A stretch of DNA of 64,000 bases from Tyto alba (taxonomy: Eukaryota > Chordata > Aves > Strigiformes > Tytonidae), in contig NW_024881327.1 in assembly GCF_018691265.1 (NCBI RefSeq), positions 24,607,936-24,671,935 of the forward strand, given 5' to 3'. Position 1 is the stretch's first letter; every line of letters begins with the position of its first letter. The position numbers and the translations under genes are program-made. Below are positions 38,472 to 52,113 of the stretch, one piece after another. The notes beneath the pieces were generated by a model. It worked only from the letters and a program-made list of their open reading frames with translations. It searched no databases and was not told the DNA's origin.

Positions 38472-41400
38472 TAGTGTAGGTTTGGTAATTCTTCAATTCT
38501 ACTGGGATAATGCAGTCATATCTCATGAGATAATGCTTGATTAAATTGGGAAAAAAAATACTGGAGTACACTTAAGTGCTCTCAAGCTAGTTATCTCAAG
38601 TTCTCTAATAGAAACATTTTGATTGTATGAGGACATAGGCTAATCTGTGCCAGCTGCTCTCTAGTTAACTATTCCAAAAGTCTCATTCTCCCTTCTCAAG
38701 CAATTTTTTTTTTTCTCTGCAGACATATTTCATGCAAAAGCTATGCCGACCTTTAAAGATGTTTTACGTTTTTGTCACAAGATGTGGTGACAGTGTTTAT
38801 TTATTTTAAAATTGGGAAACCCTACATCTAAAAGTTTTTTTTAAAAGTGTAGCAAAACATCTTGTTATTTCTATCTTTATGAAGGGTAAATAATCATACA
38901 GCTGTATGGTTATTATAGGAATATAGGGAAAGTTTTAAGACACAGTAACTTTACTGTTTCATCATACAGGAGTTGAACTATTATTTTTAGAGTTAGTAAA
39001 GTTTCAATCATGAAAGTATCCATTCCACTAATTCCTCACCACATTGACTCATTAACTGAAGATGATGGTTACTGTTTATGTTATGAACGCACCTAGAAAT
39101 AATAAGCATCGAAACAGTGCTGCCCTAGTCAGATTTTAATCCTGAAAAGCAAATGATCAAGCCTAAAATGAAGACTGGTATTTCAGATTTTTATCAACAA
39201 AACCTTGTTTTATGACATGGAAAATAAAGTAAAGAAAATATATAAATGCTTCCATTTAGGGCAGATTTTAAAACAAGTGTTTCTGCTCCACTCTGTGGTG
39301 GTTTTATACATTTAGTTTGAGGACATATTATTGTCACTGCATCATGGCTTCATGATTCATTAAACTTCTTTTCTGTATGTATAAGCAGACACTTCTTAGT
39401 GACATACCATAAGCTGCCCATTGCATAGTTGCAAAGGAGAATGAGTCACCTGGAAAAGAAGCCAGCCCAGCTGAAATAGTGTGCAAACTTCATTTTTATT
39501 TTTCTTTAAACAAAAGCTTAATATGTAAAACAATATGTGCTGGTGCATCTTAAGAGGCTGAAAAACTTAGACTGTTCAGAGAGTTCCATACAAATATAAG
39601 TGCCAAAGATTATCCAGGGCTTGAGATTTATGGATTTATATGAGTATAATATGTGCTTAAAAGATTTAATGTTTGAAGTGTACTTTACTGCAATCCAGTT
39701 AAACTGGAATATGCAGATATGTAGATGGGAAACACTAGTGCATACAGTCTGCTTCCTATCCTGTGGTAATTCTTCACTATTAATTGGTAATTCAGTTTAC
39801 CAATACTCACTGAATCTTGATAATTTCCCTTTTTTTCAGTTCTACAGTTTACATATATATATATATAAGATTCTGATACTGTCTGTACTATGAATTTCTA
39901 GATTCCACCAATCTGAATAAAATTCACTAAATCAAATTTGGAGACTAGTCTCATTGATTTCAGTAACATTAATTGTGAAGAAATGACAAGCAAACTATTT
40001 TATTCTGTTAACTTGAAGGGTTGAACTACTAAAAATGCAGTTCAAACAGAAGCTGAAGATTTGTGAAAATCAGATTAAGGTAATTGCTGGACTTTCAAAT
40101 CTAACTTCACAGTTACAGGAAAAATTGATCATTCTTATGTTCTGCAGTTCTTACACTTTATACTCATAAGGTCAATTAGGATATCATACCCTTGACTTAA
40201 ATAATTAAGGGCTCAGGAGGCACAAAATTCTTAATATTATTGGTAAACCCAGGAATTACAATAGGTTCGCCACATAGCACCAGTTTCTAAATGCATTGAA
40301 TTTCTATAGCACCATCACTGTTATTTAATGGTAACACCACATAGGCCCACTAATGTGCTCTAACTGATCCAAAAATATAACATTATGAATTATTGGAGCT
40401 TGTATTTGGATTTCAAAGATCTGGCAGGGGCCTTGCCATGATGCTTATTAACAGTAGAGAAAATATTCTTACATCTTTTAATTGTATCAGTTCTAGCATC
40501 AACTGCACTCTGTCCCATCCTTTTCTAGTTTTAATTACAGTATCTTTTGCATTATTTGAAATGTAAGTAATACTGCAGCAGTCTGAGTCTCTCACTAAAT
40601 ATCCTGGTTGGTGGCCTAACTGTACCATACGCCTTCCCAGTGCTTTACTCACCGACTTTCAACTCATGTTTTACTCAGCTGAGGCTTAAATCAGACATTA
40701 ATTTTCGGACAACAAGAGCTATGACTCATTCAGTAGGTCCATCTTGCACATAGGAGCTGGCAAGAATTTCCTCCTGTGCCCACAATGCCTACGCTCATAC
40801 CCCCTGAAAAGTCCAGTTGACTCATCTGTGGACAGTGCTGACCAACCTGTCCTGCTCAGAGTCTGCATGTTTCCCTGAGTCCTTGTCGTGGTTTAGGACA
40901 ACCCAGGACAGTCCTGCAAGTTCCTTCACAGACTGGCAGTTCTCAGAACATCTGAAATGTTTCTTTCTCCTTAGATATTGAGACTGCAAGGCCATCTTTG
41001 ATCTTAGGCTCAGTGTTATTAGATGGATATTGCCACTGCCTAAATTATGATCTGTATGTGACTTATAATTGGTTTAGTTTGCCTATACTGTTTCATTACA
41101 GCTTCTTTAAACCTCCTCTGCATCCTTGGATTAATATGCAATTGAACAGGAAGACACTGTTTATTAGCACAAGACATTAATCAGGTACTTTCTCCAGGTT
41201 CTCCTACTAGCCTTCATCCAACAATATTGAGCATGGATCACACATTATGCTACTTGCAGAATTTGATAAGCTAGTGTCTGAGGACTGTTCAAGTGTTTTC
41301 TGTTATCCAGAGACTAAATTACCCCTTGTCCTCTCTGATCTGGAAAACTTGGGATGTTTGGGTTATTTTTGTTGTCTTCTTGACAGAAATTCTACCTCCA

Positions 41401-42195
41401 AGTAGGGTGATATCACTGAAAAAGACAGATTTACCTAGTTTCAGCAATTGTTTCTGGTTATTTCACAAACTGTGCTTCATCTGTAGCCACAGATGTGTCA
41501 TAGTGGACACTGACTTTGTTCTTACTGTGGCTTAGTGGTTATTGAAGCTTTTGCAGCTTTAATAGTCTTTGTTGTTTCTTTGTGTCTATGTTTATAATCT
41601 TTTTTGTATCAAAGATGTAAAGACAGACTTAACATGCCCCGAAACTGCTCTCCTATTCCCTTGCTTCATCAATATTACATCACTGGTCATTACATCTCTG
41701 ATTTTGCTACTGATTTTTTTCTCTTAACTCAACCATTAATAAACCACAAATGTCAGACTCATATTTTCAGTGACACAATACAGACTAACACACCATAACA
41801 ACTCAATGAGTCAGGGAGGAAAAGGCAAAAAATACTTAGAATCAAGATTTTCCTCCAGCACTCTTGAAAAGCATGATCTCCAAATCTTGAGACCTAATAA
41901 TTTTCTTCATGAGAAACATTTATTTTGCAGAAACTCACTTTTATTATATTTTTATATAATTTTTGTATTTATTTTATTATTATATTTCAAGCTAAGGAAA
42001 TGAAAGGAGACCATTCTGCAATTCTCAGTCCTTACATGTGTGATCTCTTCCTTAATGAGGAGAACACTCTTGTGGAATTCACTTGAGGGTTGGAAGGTTG
42101 AATTTGAAAGCCAAGATTTGTAATCATTGCCTCTTAATCTTAGATTTTCTTGAAATCTGTGTTACTCCTAGCCCAACTGGCCCTTCAGTAGAATC

Positions 42196-42219
42196 ACATG
42201 GATCATTAATGATCCATGT
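42196..42219. repeat. Perfect 24-bp palindrome
   Basis: The sequence is exactly self-complementary with no spacer: half-site ACATGGATCATT (42196-42207), then its reverse complement. It contains two GATC sites and a central ATTAAT. A partial third copy of the GATCCA text follows at 42223-42228. Confidence 0.85.
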
Positions 42220-43639
42220 AGTGATCCACAGCCAATAGAATTAACAGAAGTGATTTGTCAGGTAGACCCATTTCAATAGAGTTTGGTTAAGATTTTTCCA
42301 CTGTCCTGAAGCAGGATGACTTAGGCAATGGGCAAGCTAGCATTACTGAAAATGTTTGAATAAATTATATAATTAGCTTTATTTATTTATCTTGAACCTG
42401 AACTGTTGATATGGTTTTCATGCCATTAAGAAATGGAAATCACACCATGCTGAGTTTCACAAAAAGATACAATTAAGTCTCGAGGAATAAATTTTCCCTG
42501 CAGCACATCTAAGCTAAAAGCCTTATTGAATACCTTCTCAAAATGGTAATATTCAATATTTTTAAAATATCCCTCACTATTTGCTGTTCATATCTGAACT
42601 TTTTTATACTTCATTGATTACATGAAGCTTCAGGCTATTTATGAAGAATAACAGAAAACGCCACATACTGAATTTATTATTTTTTTCTGACCTGAATGCT
42701 ACTTTCTACAAGGCCCTTTGCATCCTATCTTCTTGGCATGCAAGAGTTTTATTCCATCTACTTTTTTACAATGCAGCTTGTGCATTGTTAGTAACATCTT
42801 GCTTGAGTGTTTATAGCTGTCTGCTGTCCAGTTAAAATCCACTAGAAGTGCAGTGTCAAGATCGTAGCAAGGTGTTGATTGACAATATTGTTGTTTTGTT
42901 CATGTTGGAGCAACTTTGAGTTTCTTATTCTTTCCTTTCATTTCTTTCACTTTTCTTACTCATAATGAATTTTCTTTTCTTGTGGTTTTTTTTTTTTAAC
43001 TCTTTTTCTATGGCCAGAGTTTATTTTTACATTTTTATTCCAAATTATACTTTTTAAAATAAAATCTTACTACAAATTCATACATTTCTAGATGTTATAT
43101 TTATTTTCCATTTTTTTTTCAGTATGTTCTGAGATTTTATAATATTTCTAGAGAAAGATATGGGAATTCTCTAGTTACTGAAATCTTGTGTTCCAGCAGG
43201 AAATACAGATTCAGGAAAGGAGAAAAAATTGAAAATAATTAAAACCATATTACAATTAAATCATTAAAATATTTTCAAATTGTTTTGTAAGAATGAAATC
43301 ATATTCACCCCAGTAATTGTTTTGGAGAAGAGTTTGGAATGGAATACAGGTTTGTTGAATGTTTGTTAAAATATCTGATTTAATCCTGACCCTGACATGT
43401 TTGTCTTTTTTTATTCTATCTCCTCTTTGAGATAACTGTTGAATTCAAACCTCCTATTTGGTAAAACAACACTTGGAACTAACATTAACTTCTATATCCA
43501 TTTTCCCCCTTTGTAAATATATCTAAATTATGATTGTATATGTATGTATCTCCTGCATTGTTGTGGTCACAATTACGATGTAGATATGTTGTGTGTTAGT
43601 CAAAACAAAGACTTGTAACCAACCTCACCTCCCATTCAA

Positions 43640-44060
43640 ATTACGAAGCTCCTAATTGTAGGCTCCTGGGTCCTTTGTGGACAGATGCACTGACACAGTC
43701 TGACCAACTGAAATCAATTTGAGCACCATGTCCTTTCTGAGAGACTGGCACTTCTCCCATTCTGTTGGTGGGGGGCACAAGCTGTGAAGGAAAGCTGTCA
43801 GTCACCAGCTCCCCAAAAGAGAGGGCAGATGTGCAGGCACGTAGAGGTGCTGCAGGCTGAGCTGGGAGGCAGGAACTCGCCTCGCAGCTGGGAGCAGAGC
43901 AGAGCACACTTTTCCTTTCTCCTGATCCGGACTGTCAGAGCTGGGTGCCAATGCTGTTACCTGCTGCAGCCTAGCTGAAACTCTCAGAAACAAGAAGGAA
44001 AAGGAAAGTTCTGTGGCCGCAGTCCAGTCTCAGCTGGACGCAAGTTCAGATAGTACATTG
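43640..44060. other. GC-richer island with several CpGs inside the intron
   Basis: About 400 nt of GC-richer sequence stands out in AT-rich intron. CpGs occur near 43839, 43878-43884, 43928, 44017 and 44039. Overlapping frames are open on both strands (minus 43641-43907 and 43802-43993, plus 43784-43978), which follows from composition; none is recognised. It is not dense enough to be a classic CpG island. A candidate alternative promoter or first exon for a shorter DLC1 transcript, an enhancer, or a decayed repeat are all possible. Confidence 0.3.
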
Positions 44061-44984
44061 ATAGTTAGCTTTTCCCAGGCAGTAGGGCCTCATGTTTCAG
44101 CTCAGGCTGTCATTTACTCCTTATTTACTCCTTTTTATTGTCTTGACTGGCAGTGTAAACACAGCCTGTGTTTTTTTAGATAAATGTGTTAAGAATTCAG
44201 GTATGATATGCAATAATCTGTCACATCAATATTTCTAATGTGTTTTTTTCCTTTAATAATTTTTCCTCAACTTGGTATATCCATATGAGATGTTTTCAGA
44301 CTTTATCGTAAGAAAGACTTAGGGGTTTTGAGCAGTTTACTCCTTCCGTGTCTGAGACTTTTACAATTCCTTCACTGTAAAATAAAATCTGGAAGTAGAA
44401 AAATAAGCAGCGGGGAAGAACAAAATATAAATCTGTTTTTTCATCTAACGCCTATGCATACAGTTTGGAATAATATGTTTTTGCTATTGCTGATAGAGGA
44501 AGTCAAAATCTTCAGACAGTCCTGCTATAAGTCACACAATAATCATCATGGCTGAGTTATGAAATGATGTGAAAGAAAACTAGTGATATCCCCATGGAAT
44601 GTTATTGGTGCTGAATTTTCACTTTAGTTGCAATAAATTATGGGTACTTTTAAAGGAATATACAGTGCTATTCAGTTTTGAAGCTATTTGTCTTGCTTTT
44701 TAAAGAGGATTAGTTATCATATAATGCAGTGTAATTCATTTGCCAGTGGGCATGGCTCCAGCGTATGACTGGCAAACATACCCTGTGTGTAAGCAGCGAT
44801 ACTTATCCAACAGCAGGACAAACACTAAGTGAATACAGTAAAGAGGTAAATCATTGCACAGAGTGCTTAGCTGCATTCAGTGATAGTAACAACACTTTCT
44901 ACTCAATCTGACTTTACCAGTAATTTCTGTAGATAATAACTATTTTCCATCCAGCGTTGGAAAAATTTAGGACAGTGTTGGTAA

Positions 44985-45250
44985 TTGGTTGGAAGGCACC
45001 TCACAAGCTCTCTACAGAAGCAGGCTCAGATCTGAGGTCAGACCAGGTTGCTCAGGGCTTTATTCACTTGGGTCTTGAAAACCACCAAGGATGGAGCCTG
45101 TAAAACTTCCCTGGGTAACCTGGTCCGCTGCTGGACTGTCATGGGGGGGAAAAAATGTCCTGATACTTTCTTGTTTCAGCTAAAGTTATCTGTCTCTTTT
45201 CTTACCCCAGTGCACCTTTGGGAAAGTGCTGGCTCCGTCCTCATTAGTTC
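44985..45250 (-). mobile_element. CR1 LINE fragment, minus orientation
   Basis: Antisense CR1 3'-end text is visible: TTGGAAGGCACCTCACAAG, then CAGACCAGGTTGCTCAGGG, CTTGAAAACCACCAAGGATGG and TCCCTGGGTAACCTGGTCC in the CR1 order. It continues into a CAGCTAAAGTTATCTGTCTC-like part. The far end is uncertain because the following 200 nt are GC-richer but not clearly CR1. Confidence 0.8.
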
Positions 45251-45480
45251 TGGGGGCTGAGACCTTGCAGCACAAGGCCTGGGCTCATGCCAGCCTGTAC
45301 CCAGGGAGGGCAGGGAGCAGCAGTTCAGGAGAGGGCTGTGGAGTGGTTGCTGCCTGCCAGTCCCACAACCTGCAAGAAAAGATTGGCTGTACGTGAACTG
45401 TTCCTGACAATCGCTCATCTCACCTGCTTGTTGTTACCTGGCTAACTGATGGCTGCTTACCGCCTGCAGGTCTCAGCCAG
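45250..45480. other. GC-richer segment next to CR1
   Basis: The GC-richer sequence after the CR1 fragment contains a minus-strand frame overlapping it (45176-45418) but no recognised protein. It may be the 5' continuation of the same CR1 copy, too diverged for me to align by eye. Confidence 0.3.
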
Positions 45481-47957
45481 CTCTCAGTGGTTTTCACTTC
45501 ACAAATGCTGAGAGGTGAAATTACTTCAGCTGACAATTATTTGCTGTCCCAACAGAAAAATGTCCTGAGCATACTGTGCCTTCCCATTCCTAGAGATATA
45601 CTTCTTACATCAGCTTTACCTGTAGTGAAGGCAGAGGATTTTGCCAGTTGCTCTTCAAGAGTAGATCCAGGAGAGACTCAAGAAGAGAGGTGAGAATGGC
45701 CAGAGATGGGAGAAACCAGTCCCTGACATTGCAGTGTGGAGGGGAAGAAATGAGCCTGAACAAGAGGTTAAGGGGCAACATACCATCTCCAAGGACAAGA
45801 AAGGTCTGTCATGCTGACCAAAAATTGGCAAAAATAAAAATTAATGAGTTCAAGTTAGAGAAAGATTGTCATTTCACATAAGAATTAGGGTTTTAGTGCT
45901 AAGGAAGGTAGCACTGGAATAAAACCTTCTTTGATTGAAACACTTTTGGAGATTTGTAAAAGGAGCTGCAGAAACATCTATCAAGTATGACAGTCCTGTC
46001 ATTGAGAGGGATACAGATGACATGAAATTTCAAGAACTCTTCCAGTTGTATTTTTTATGATTTTATGATTTTCTATTGTTAGCTCACTAGTAGTGTTTAT
46101 AAATGTGTAACATTATATATTGTGTAATATTTAAAGCAGTTAGTGTTGATTATTTCAGATGAAAACAGTCACTGGACTTGAGAAGCTGAACTTACTTTTG
46201 AAAAAGCAGTGAATGCTTAAAAACAAGTATACGTATTGTATTCATTTAAATGTTTATAGAAAATAGTTTTAGTAGAAGTTATGTGGTGCAACTTTGGGCT
46301 TGTTTCTAAGGGTTTAGGATAGAAATGCTAAAGGAAAATGAGTATTTAAAGAGAATGACAGGAAAACTTAAGCAACAAACTTTTTTAGGGGGAGTGAATT
46401 TGAGGATTCAAAAAGGTAGTTGCAGAAGAATGAGGCTTTCAGAGCAACTTTGTCTTTCGATTGTGTGTTACATGGGTTATATCCTTTGTTGTGAAAGGCT
46501 AGTTTACAAGCATTGCGTGTGTCTGAGCAAGCCCTTAATGCTGGGCACTGTGCACAGATCAATCCCAAGTAACATTTAATAGCTAGGATAATTTCAAAGG
46601 CATACATAAAATAGCTGAATATATTATAAAGAAAAGCAGAATTCCTTGTCTGAACCACAGACTTTTACAAAATTCCAGTCAACCACTTAGCACATGTTCA
46701 GACACTTAGTTTGATGAATTTCAAACAATATCCATAAGACAGATGCTACTAAGGGGTGTCTGAGGTCAACAAGGTTTTTTGGGTAGTTTTTACCCAATTT
46801 GGGCTATTATCAGCTCTGCAGAAGGCATCTTATAATTGGTACAGAATTTCAGTGAAGCTGACATGACTGCAGCATCTTGGTTATTTAATCCAGGAAATAT
46901 CTTAGTTGTAAAATATGATGTGTGATATATAAAGAGTGATCCAGCTTTCTTTGCTTCTGTAATTTCTCAAAACCTCTGATTGCCATTTATTACTACTTGC
47001 TAAGAATTCAAAGTGAAAGAGAGAGCGTGCTCTATGAAGATACTTCAAGGTATCTAGAATCTTTCTTCATGTGGCTGAAAAGGAATAACAGTTTCTTTGA
47101 TCAACATTTCCATTCCCCACATTTGATCCTGATCCCAGACTGAGGGGTTTGATTTGCCTGTGACTAGGCTTCTATATAGTTAAGAAGTCTGATATAAATA
47201 TCTAATTTTGTAACCCTTTTGTTGAAACACTTTTGTTGAGACAAGTTCTGAAAATTCAAGGGTGTTAGGTCTTAATCCAAACCTGAACTCTAATTTTGGT
47301 TCACTTTATTTATATTCACAAATACTAATTTTATCCTCATTCAAGATCAAGTTTTTTATCACCACCTCCTTAGTCACCACTAAGAGTTCTCATAAATATC
47401 AATGTGCTGTGGATCATGATACAAAATTACCCTTAGTTTAAATCTTACTGTGCAGAAGTAATGTAATAAGAAAGTAATTGTCACCGGGACAATCCAATTT
47501 TCACATGGGAAAGAATGAGCTATTTTCCAAGAAAACAAGGCACTTAAACTCCTTTCATTGAATATAAAAAATTAGCAATGGATTTTCTCATGCTATCATG
47601 TTCTCCTACAAACTTGTGACAAAAAAAAAATATCTTTGGCATTTCATCAGCTGCCTAGATTGGTAAAGCTAAAGAAGGATACATGGGTGAACTGAGGGGC
47701 AGGGGACAGAAGTTAACTCCTTTTTTTTGACAATATGCCTCTCTTTCAGACCCTCACCAACTAAATTACAAATGTACAGACTCACTTAAGTTCTTTGTAG
47801 TGGCATCCTGACAAAAAATATTTGAGAAACCCCCAGACCCCACAATGTCTGTAAAGACCCCAAAGTGATCTGTAAAAAAAGATCAGCATAATCTTGCCTA
47901 TAAAACAAGGTTACAATTATGTGGTCATTTTGAACCAACATAAATCCAGGCTCTTGC

Positions 47958-47959
47958 AA

Positions 47960-48008
<49 letters not shown>
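47958..48008. repeat. Poly(A) followed by AT microsatellite
   Basis: About 20 A residues run directly into about 30 nt of perfect AT dinucleotides. The junction suggests AT expansion from the end of an A run. It is likely length-polymorphic. Confidence 0.9.
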
Positions 48009-48011
<3 letters not shown>

Positions 48012-49843
48012 CAGTACAGCTTTTTGTCCTGCCTTTGTTTGGCCCTCCTCGGCCATCACTGACATTTACATGACTTTATGGAGAACCAGACTAGGGAACT
48101 GACTTGGCTCAGCACTAGCCCTTTCCCAGAAACTGTGTTCAGCAGGATGCCCACTGGCTGACTACTGAAAACTAGTACTGGCACAAGGGGAGGTGAGTGA
48201 CAGCCTAGGTGAGTAGGTGAGGGAACAGCAACTGGTAGTAGAACTGGGAATTTTGCAAAAATTAAAGTAACCATGAAACCATGACCTGTATCAGATCATG
48301 ACTTAGATTTCCATTCTTTAAAACTAAGTTTGGAGTACAACCATAAACAGAACAAAGTACAAAGTTACTAAAAAAATGAGTTTTGGTCACACTTCAATCT
48401 TGAAATACTAAATTTCAAGATTATTAATATATTTTTATCATGTAAGTGAAAGTATACTTTAAATCATTGACTACTGTAAGGTTAGTTGTGGATTTACTAT
48501 ACAGTAGTGAACATCCATTAGAGTTTGTCTTGGTATTGAAAGGAATCTTTGCAAGAAAGAAATGAGCAGTCTACACGATCCATGTAAAGATACAACCAAA
48601 AGGCTCAGATCATTCTTAGAGCAAAATCAAGTGCATTTATATAGTTAATGATCTGTCTTCAGATAGTAAATACAGAGAAACTACACAGAATACTTGGATT
48701 TACAGCAAAGCAACAGGTAAGCAAGTAGATCTTTGAGCTTTGGGACTTTCAAATTATGTTTGACCACAACTTTTTCTGAACATAGTCCTTAATTTTAGGA
48801 AGAGACACTGGACTCCCTATTCAAGGTCTTGTTCTTGGACATATATGTGCTATAAATACCATCACTGCTATAATTATTTGGGGGGGTGATTATGTTGATT
48901 AAGCCCTGCAATAAAAAGGTCATTCAGTTTTACAAATGTTTTCCTTTATATACTGACAAATAAATCGTGTCATGCAAGTCACATGCAAACTTAAGAAGTA
49001 GCGTTCTGAGAATCTGTTCCAGTGTTTTTGTTGCAGAGAACATTCTGCCTCTGAAAGAAACAGTGCTATTTTGAAGTTGACTTTTTCTAAACAAATTCAG
49101 CCTTATTAGAGAACAGTTTAGACTCTCAGCTTCCCTCCTTTATTTGTCACCAAACATCTGCACAAGAAAACCATGACTGCTATAACTTCTGGAAGTTTGC
49201 AACAACCCTCATTATCCATTGCTACATCTTCAACAGCAGTAAGCCTAAGAAGATCTTTAAACAATTCTCTCAGGTCACTCGCATGACTTCAAGAGTCTTC
49301 TGTTAGTGCATTTTTTTTCTGATGAAATGAACTAGAAGTAACACCAAGATATTTAATAGAGATTTCCAAATAGCTTTGCATGAAACGGTGATCTATGCAG
49401 GGGACAGAACACTAACATTGCAGGAAACTTTTTTATATTGCCAAGCTTCTCTGAAGCTTGTTTTTCTACATTTGTAGAAAATAGTTCCACTTTTGCATTT
49501 TTATTGCTTTCTGTACCACAAAAGTGTCCTGTTTGGATTAGCATTATTATTTCCCACCCCGATAGACATTGCCTTACCTTTTTAATACTATTTTCACCCT
49601 AATGGTACTTTTTTGTTCCTTCATTTTTCTACAAGCTTTGTTATTTGATCTGCAGTGCTGCATTTTAGTGCTGCTGAATAGTACAAAAAAAGGTAAAAAA
49701 AAACCCACAGCCCAAAGTATGTCTTTCATTTTGCCCATCATGACAATAGGATTGTAGTTGGGTCTTGTCATATCACATGTAGAGCACCCCACATTGCATC
49801 AGCTCACCTCTTTCCACATGCATTCTTAATTTCATAAGTTAGC

Positions 49844-49924
49844 ATTTTAACCATATAAAGCAGACATTTCTATTTCTCACCTGGAAGAAGTTTGAGAGTA
49901 GTTTATGAGTTTTGATTCTCATAC
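49844..49924 (+). repeat. Copy 1 of an unclassified 80-nt direct repeat
   Basis: The core CATTTCTATTTCTCACCTGG and the following AGAAGTTTGAG/TTTATGAGTTTTGA blocks recur in the same orientation at 51302-51385, and AACCAT precedes both. By eye most positions align, with small gaps. It does not resemble CR1. Confidence 0.5.
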
Positions 49925-51301
49925 GATGCTGTGATATTTTCCCCACTGCACAAATGAAGTAGGGCCATTCTGCAGTAGAGCAGATTAAGTGGTGACTCAT
50001 TTAAAGTAGGTCTTACGCATCTGGTTTCACATTTTTTGTGCTTTATCCTGGGTGTCCTTTCAGACACAGTGTTTTCTGGACTCCCTGAGATTCAGTATGG
50101 TTGGTATATACCTGTCTATACCATATAGCTTTCCATACAATAACTTGAGCTCTTCTCTCCACATTGAATCCCCCATCTCATTCTTTCCACCACCAACTCT
50201 GAAATTCCATGTTTTCTTTGTTGCCTCTTTACACAGGTGTTCATAATGTAGTCATGTTTCAAGGTGTAGGGGAAGAAAATACTCTTTTCTGAATGCACCC
50301 TATTTCCTTACTTCCCTTTCTCTTCTAATGGCCTCCTCCAGACATGAGAAGAATTGGAAACAGTTTTTAGCAGACAAGCCTAGTGAATCTCTCATGTAAA
50401 CTGCTAACTTGAGCAAGATTGTGAAAACCAGAATGATAAACGCAGATTCTTCTGTCTCTAGCTAGATATATAAATAAATGACCAGTTTCTCAGAAGTCAT
50501 AAGCACCAGGCTGATTTCAGTGAGTTGCAGGCTATTACATAATGTTACTACATTTTGTCATTCAATACAGAAAAATTCTCAGGCAATTATTGGTCATGAG
50601 CCAACCTTATATATTTTTTCAATTAGTCTCTCCAGGTAAACTTGTAATATTTACTTCTGCATGTAGAAAATGCCAAATTTAAACCTATCGTCAATGTGCA
50701 ACGTCTCTTTGCTGCACAAATCAGAGTGTGTGCATGTATGTGTGTGTGTTTATGCAACTTGTAAATACATAGAAATATAAATAAAACCACAAGGCTAAAA
50801 AGAGTAATATAAAACTAAAGTAAAAGGCAGAAGCAGTAAAATATTTATATTTTTACAAAGAAAAAACCCTAGATGAATAATAACTTGGATGTCTTCAAGC
50901 TAAGCCCTCATGACAAGATTTTCAAGGTTAAGTAACCAGCTAAACCTTCTCCCCTCATATGAGGACTTGTTATAATTTTTGTATAACAGCACATTTCTTC
51001 CATAATGCCTCCTAGCATTGCACAAATATTTTGCTTGCATAGAAAAGCAAATATAGAAACTTTTCTGCAACCTGTTAACTGAACTTGAAACACTAAGTGA
51101 AGAGTCTCACACACATACACAGAAATAGTTGGCAAATTGATTAAGGTATTATTAGCAAGGGAATTGTGTTGTATTTTTTTTAATAGGCTGTTTTTTCACT
51201 TATTGATATTGCAATTATATTAATGAGCAAATACATTATCTAAAAAGATTGAGTTACCAGTGCAACCTGTATTCTTAAAACTATTCATTTACTAGTGTAA
51301 C

Positions 51302-51385
51302 ATGATAACCATTTGAGAGAAGCACATCTATTTCTCACCTGGGAGAAGTTCGAGTGTACAGTGGTTTGTGGGTTTTAACTGTCAT
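51302..51385 (+). repeat. Copy 2 of an unclassified 80-nt direct repeat
   Basis: The second copy carries ATCTATTTCTCACCTGGGAG, AAGTTCGAG and GTTTGTGGGTTTTAACTG in the same order as at 49844-49924, about 1.46 kb away. The pair may be an old local duplication or two members of an ancient dispersed repeat. Confidence 0.5.
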
Positions 51386-51734
51386 GTCTGTCTTAGGTCT
51401 GATTCAAAGTCTATTGTAACTGTGGGAAGAGTCCCATTAATTTCAGGAGGCTGCTCAGTACTACTATTGCAATATCTTCAGGTATTTTGGGGTAGAGTGT
51501 CACCAATAGACTTCATATAGACAGGAGTCATTACCTGGATTCTTTTTCATTGGTAAACCAGAGGACAAAGTAGGTATTATATTGATTGCTCTTCGCCCAT
51601 CCTCTTTGCACTGTCTTCAGTGCAGTGTAAAACTGAAAGTATTTGATTTGTTTTCTGTTTGTAAACAATTCCTTACTTCCAGGTTTGTAATTCATTAGAT
51701 AATTTCTTCAGAGAAAACTTTTGTCTCCATGAGG

Positions 51735-51905
51735 ACAGTCAAGGGTGAGAGTGGGTTGCCCAGACAGGCTGTGCTTTCTCTATCCTTGGGGGTTTTCATA
51801 ATCTGACTGAATCAAGCCCTGAACATCTTGGTCTAATCTCACAGCTGGCCCTACTTGAACAGAAGGTTGGTCTAGAGACCTCTGAAGTCTTATCCAACCA
51901 ATTAA
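51735..51905 (+). mobile_element. CR1 LINE fragment, 3' end, plus orientation
   Basis: The sequence follows the sense CR1 3' end: GGGTTGCCCAGACAGGCTGTG, then TTGGGGGTTTTCATAATCTGAC, a CTTGAACAGAAGGTTGG block, GACCTCTGAAGTCTTATCCAACCA. The terminal short repeats typical of CR1 are lost. It faces the minus-oriented copy at 52114-52700, with the 3' ends about 210 nt apart. Confidence 0.8.
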
Positions 51906-52113
51906 CCTATACTAAGCCTTCTTTTGTTCTGTCCATGTACTTATTTTTTATCTCTTTCAAATCTTAAGACTGACATAGAGTGAAGAAATTGAGGTGAGGG
52001 GATCACAGGTGGAGAGAATGGTTTAAGTAAAGTATCCTAAACGTCACACTGGTTCTCACTGTAATATCATTTATGTCCTCTTTAAAAAGTATATTGCAAG
52101 AAGTTTTAAAAAC

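Noticed and set aside
48130..48192. 63-nt segment with CTTTCCCAG acceptor and GAG|GTGAGT donor
   Set aside because: All three frames contain stops and no neighbouring exon supports it; judged a pseudo-exon.
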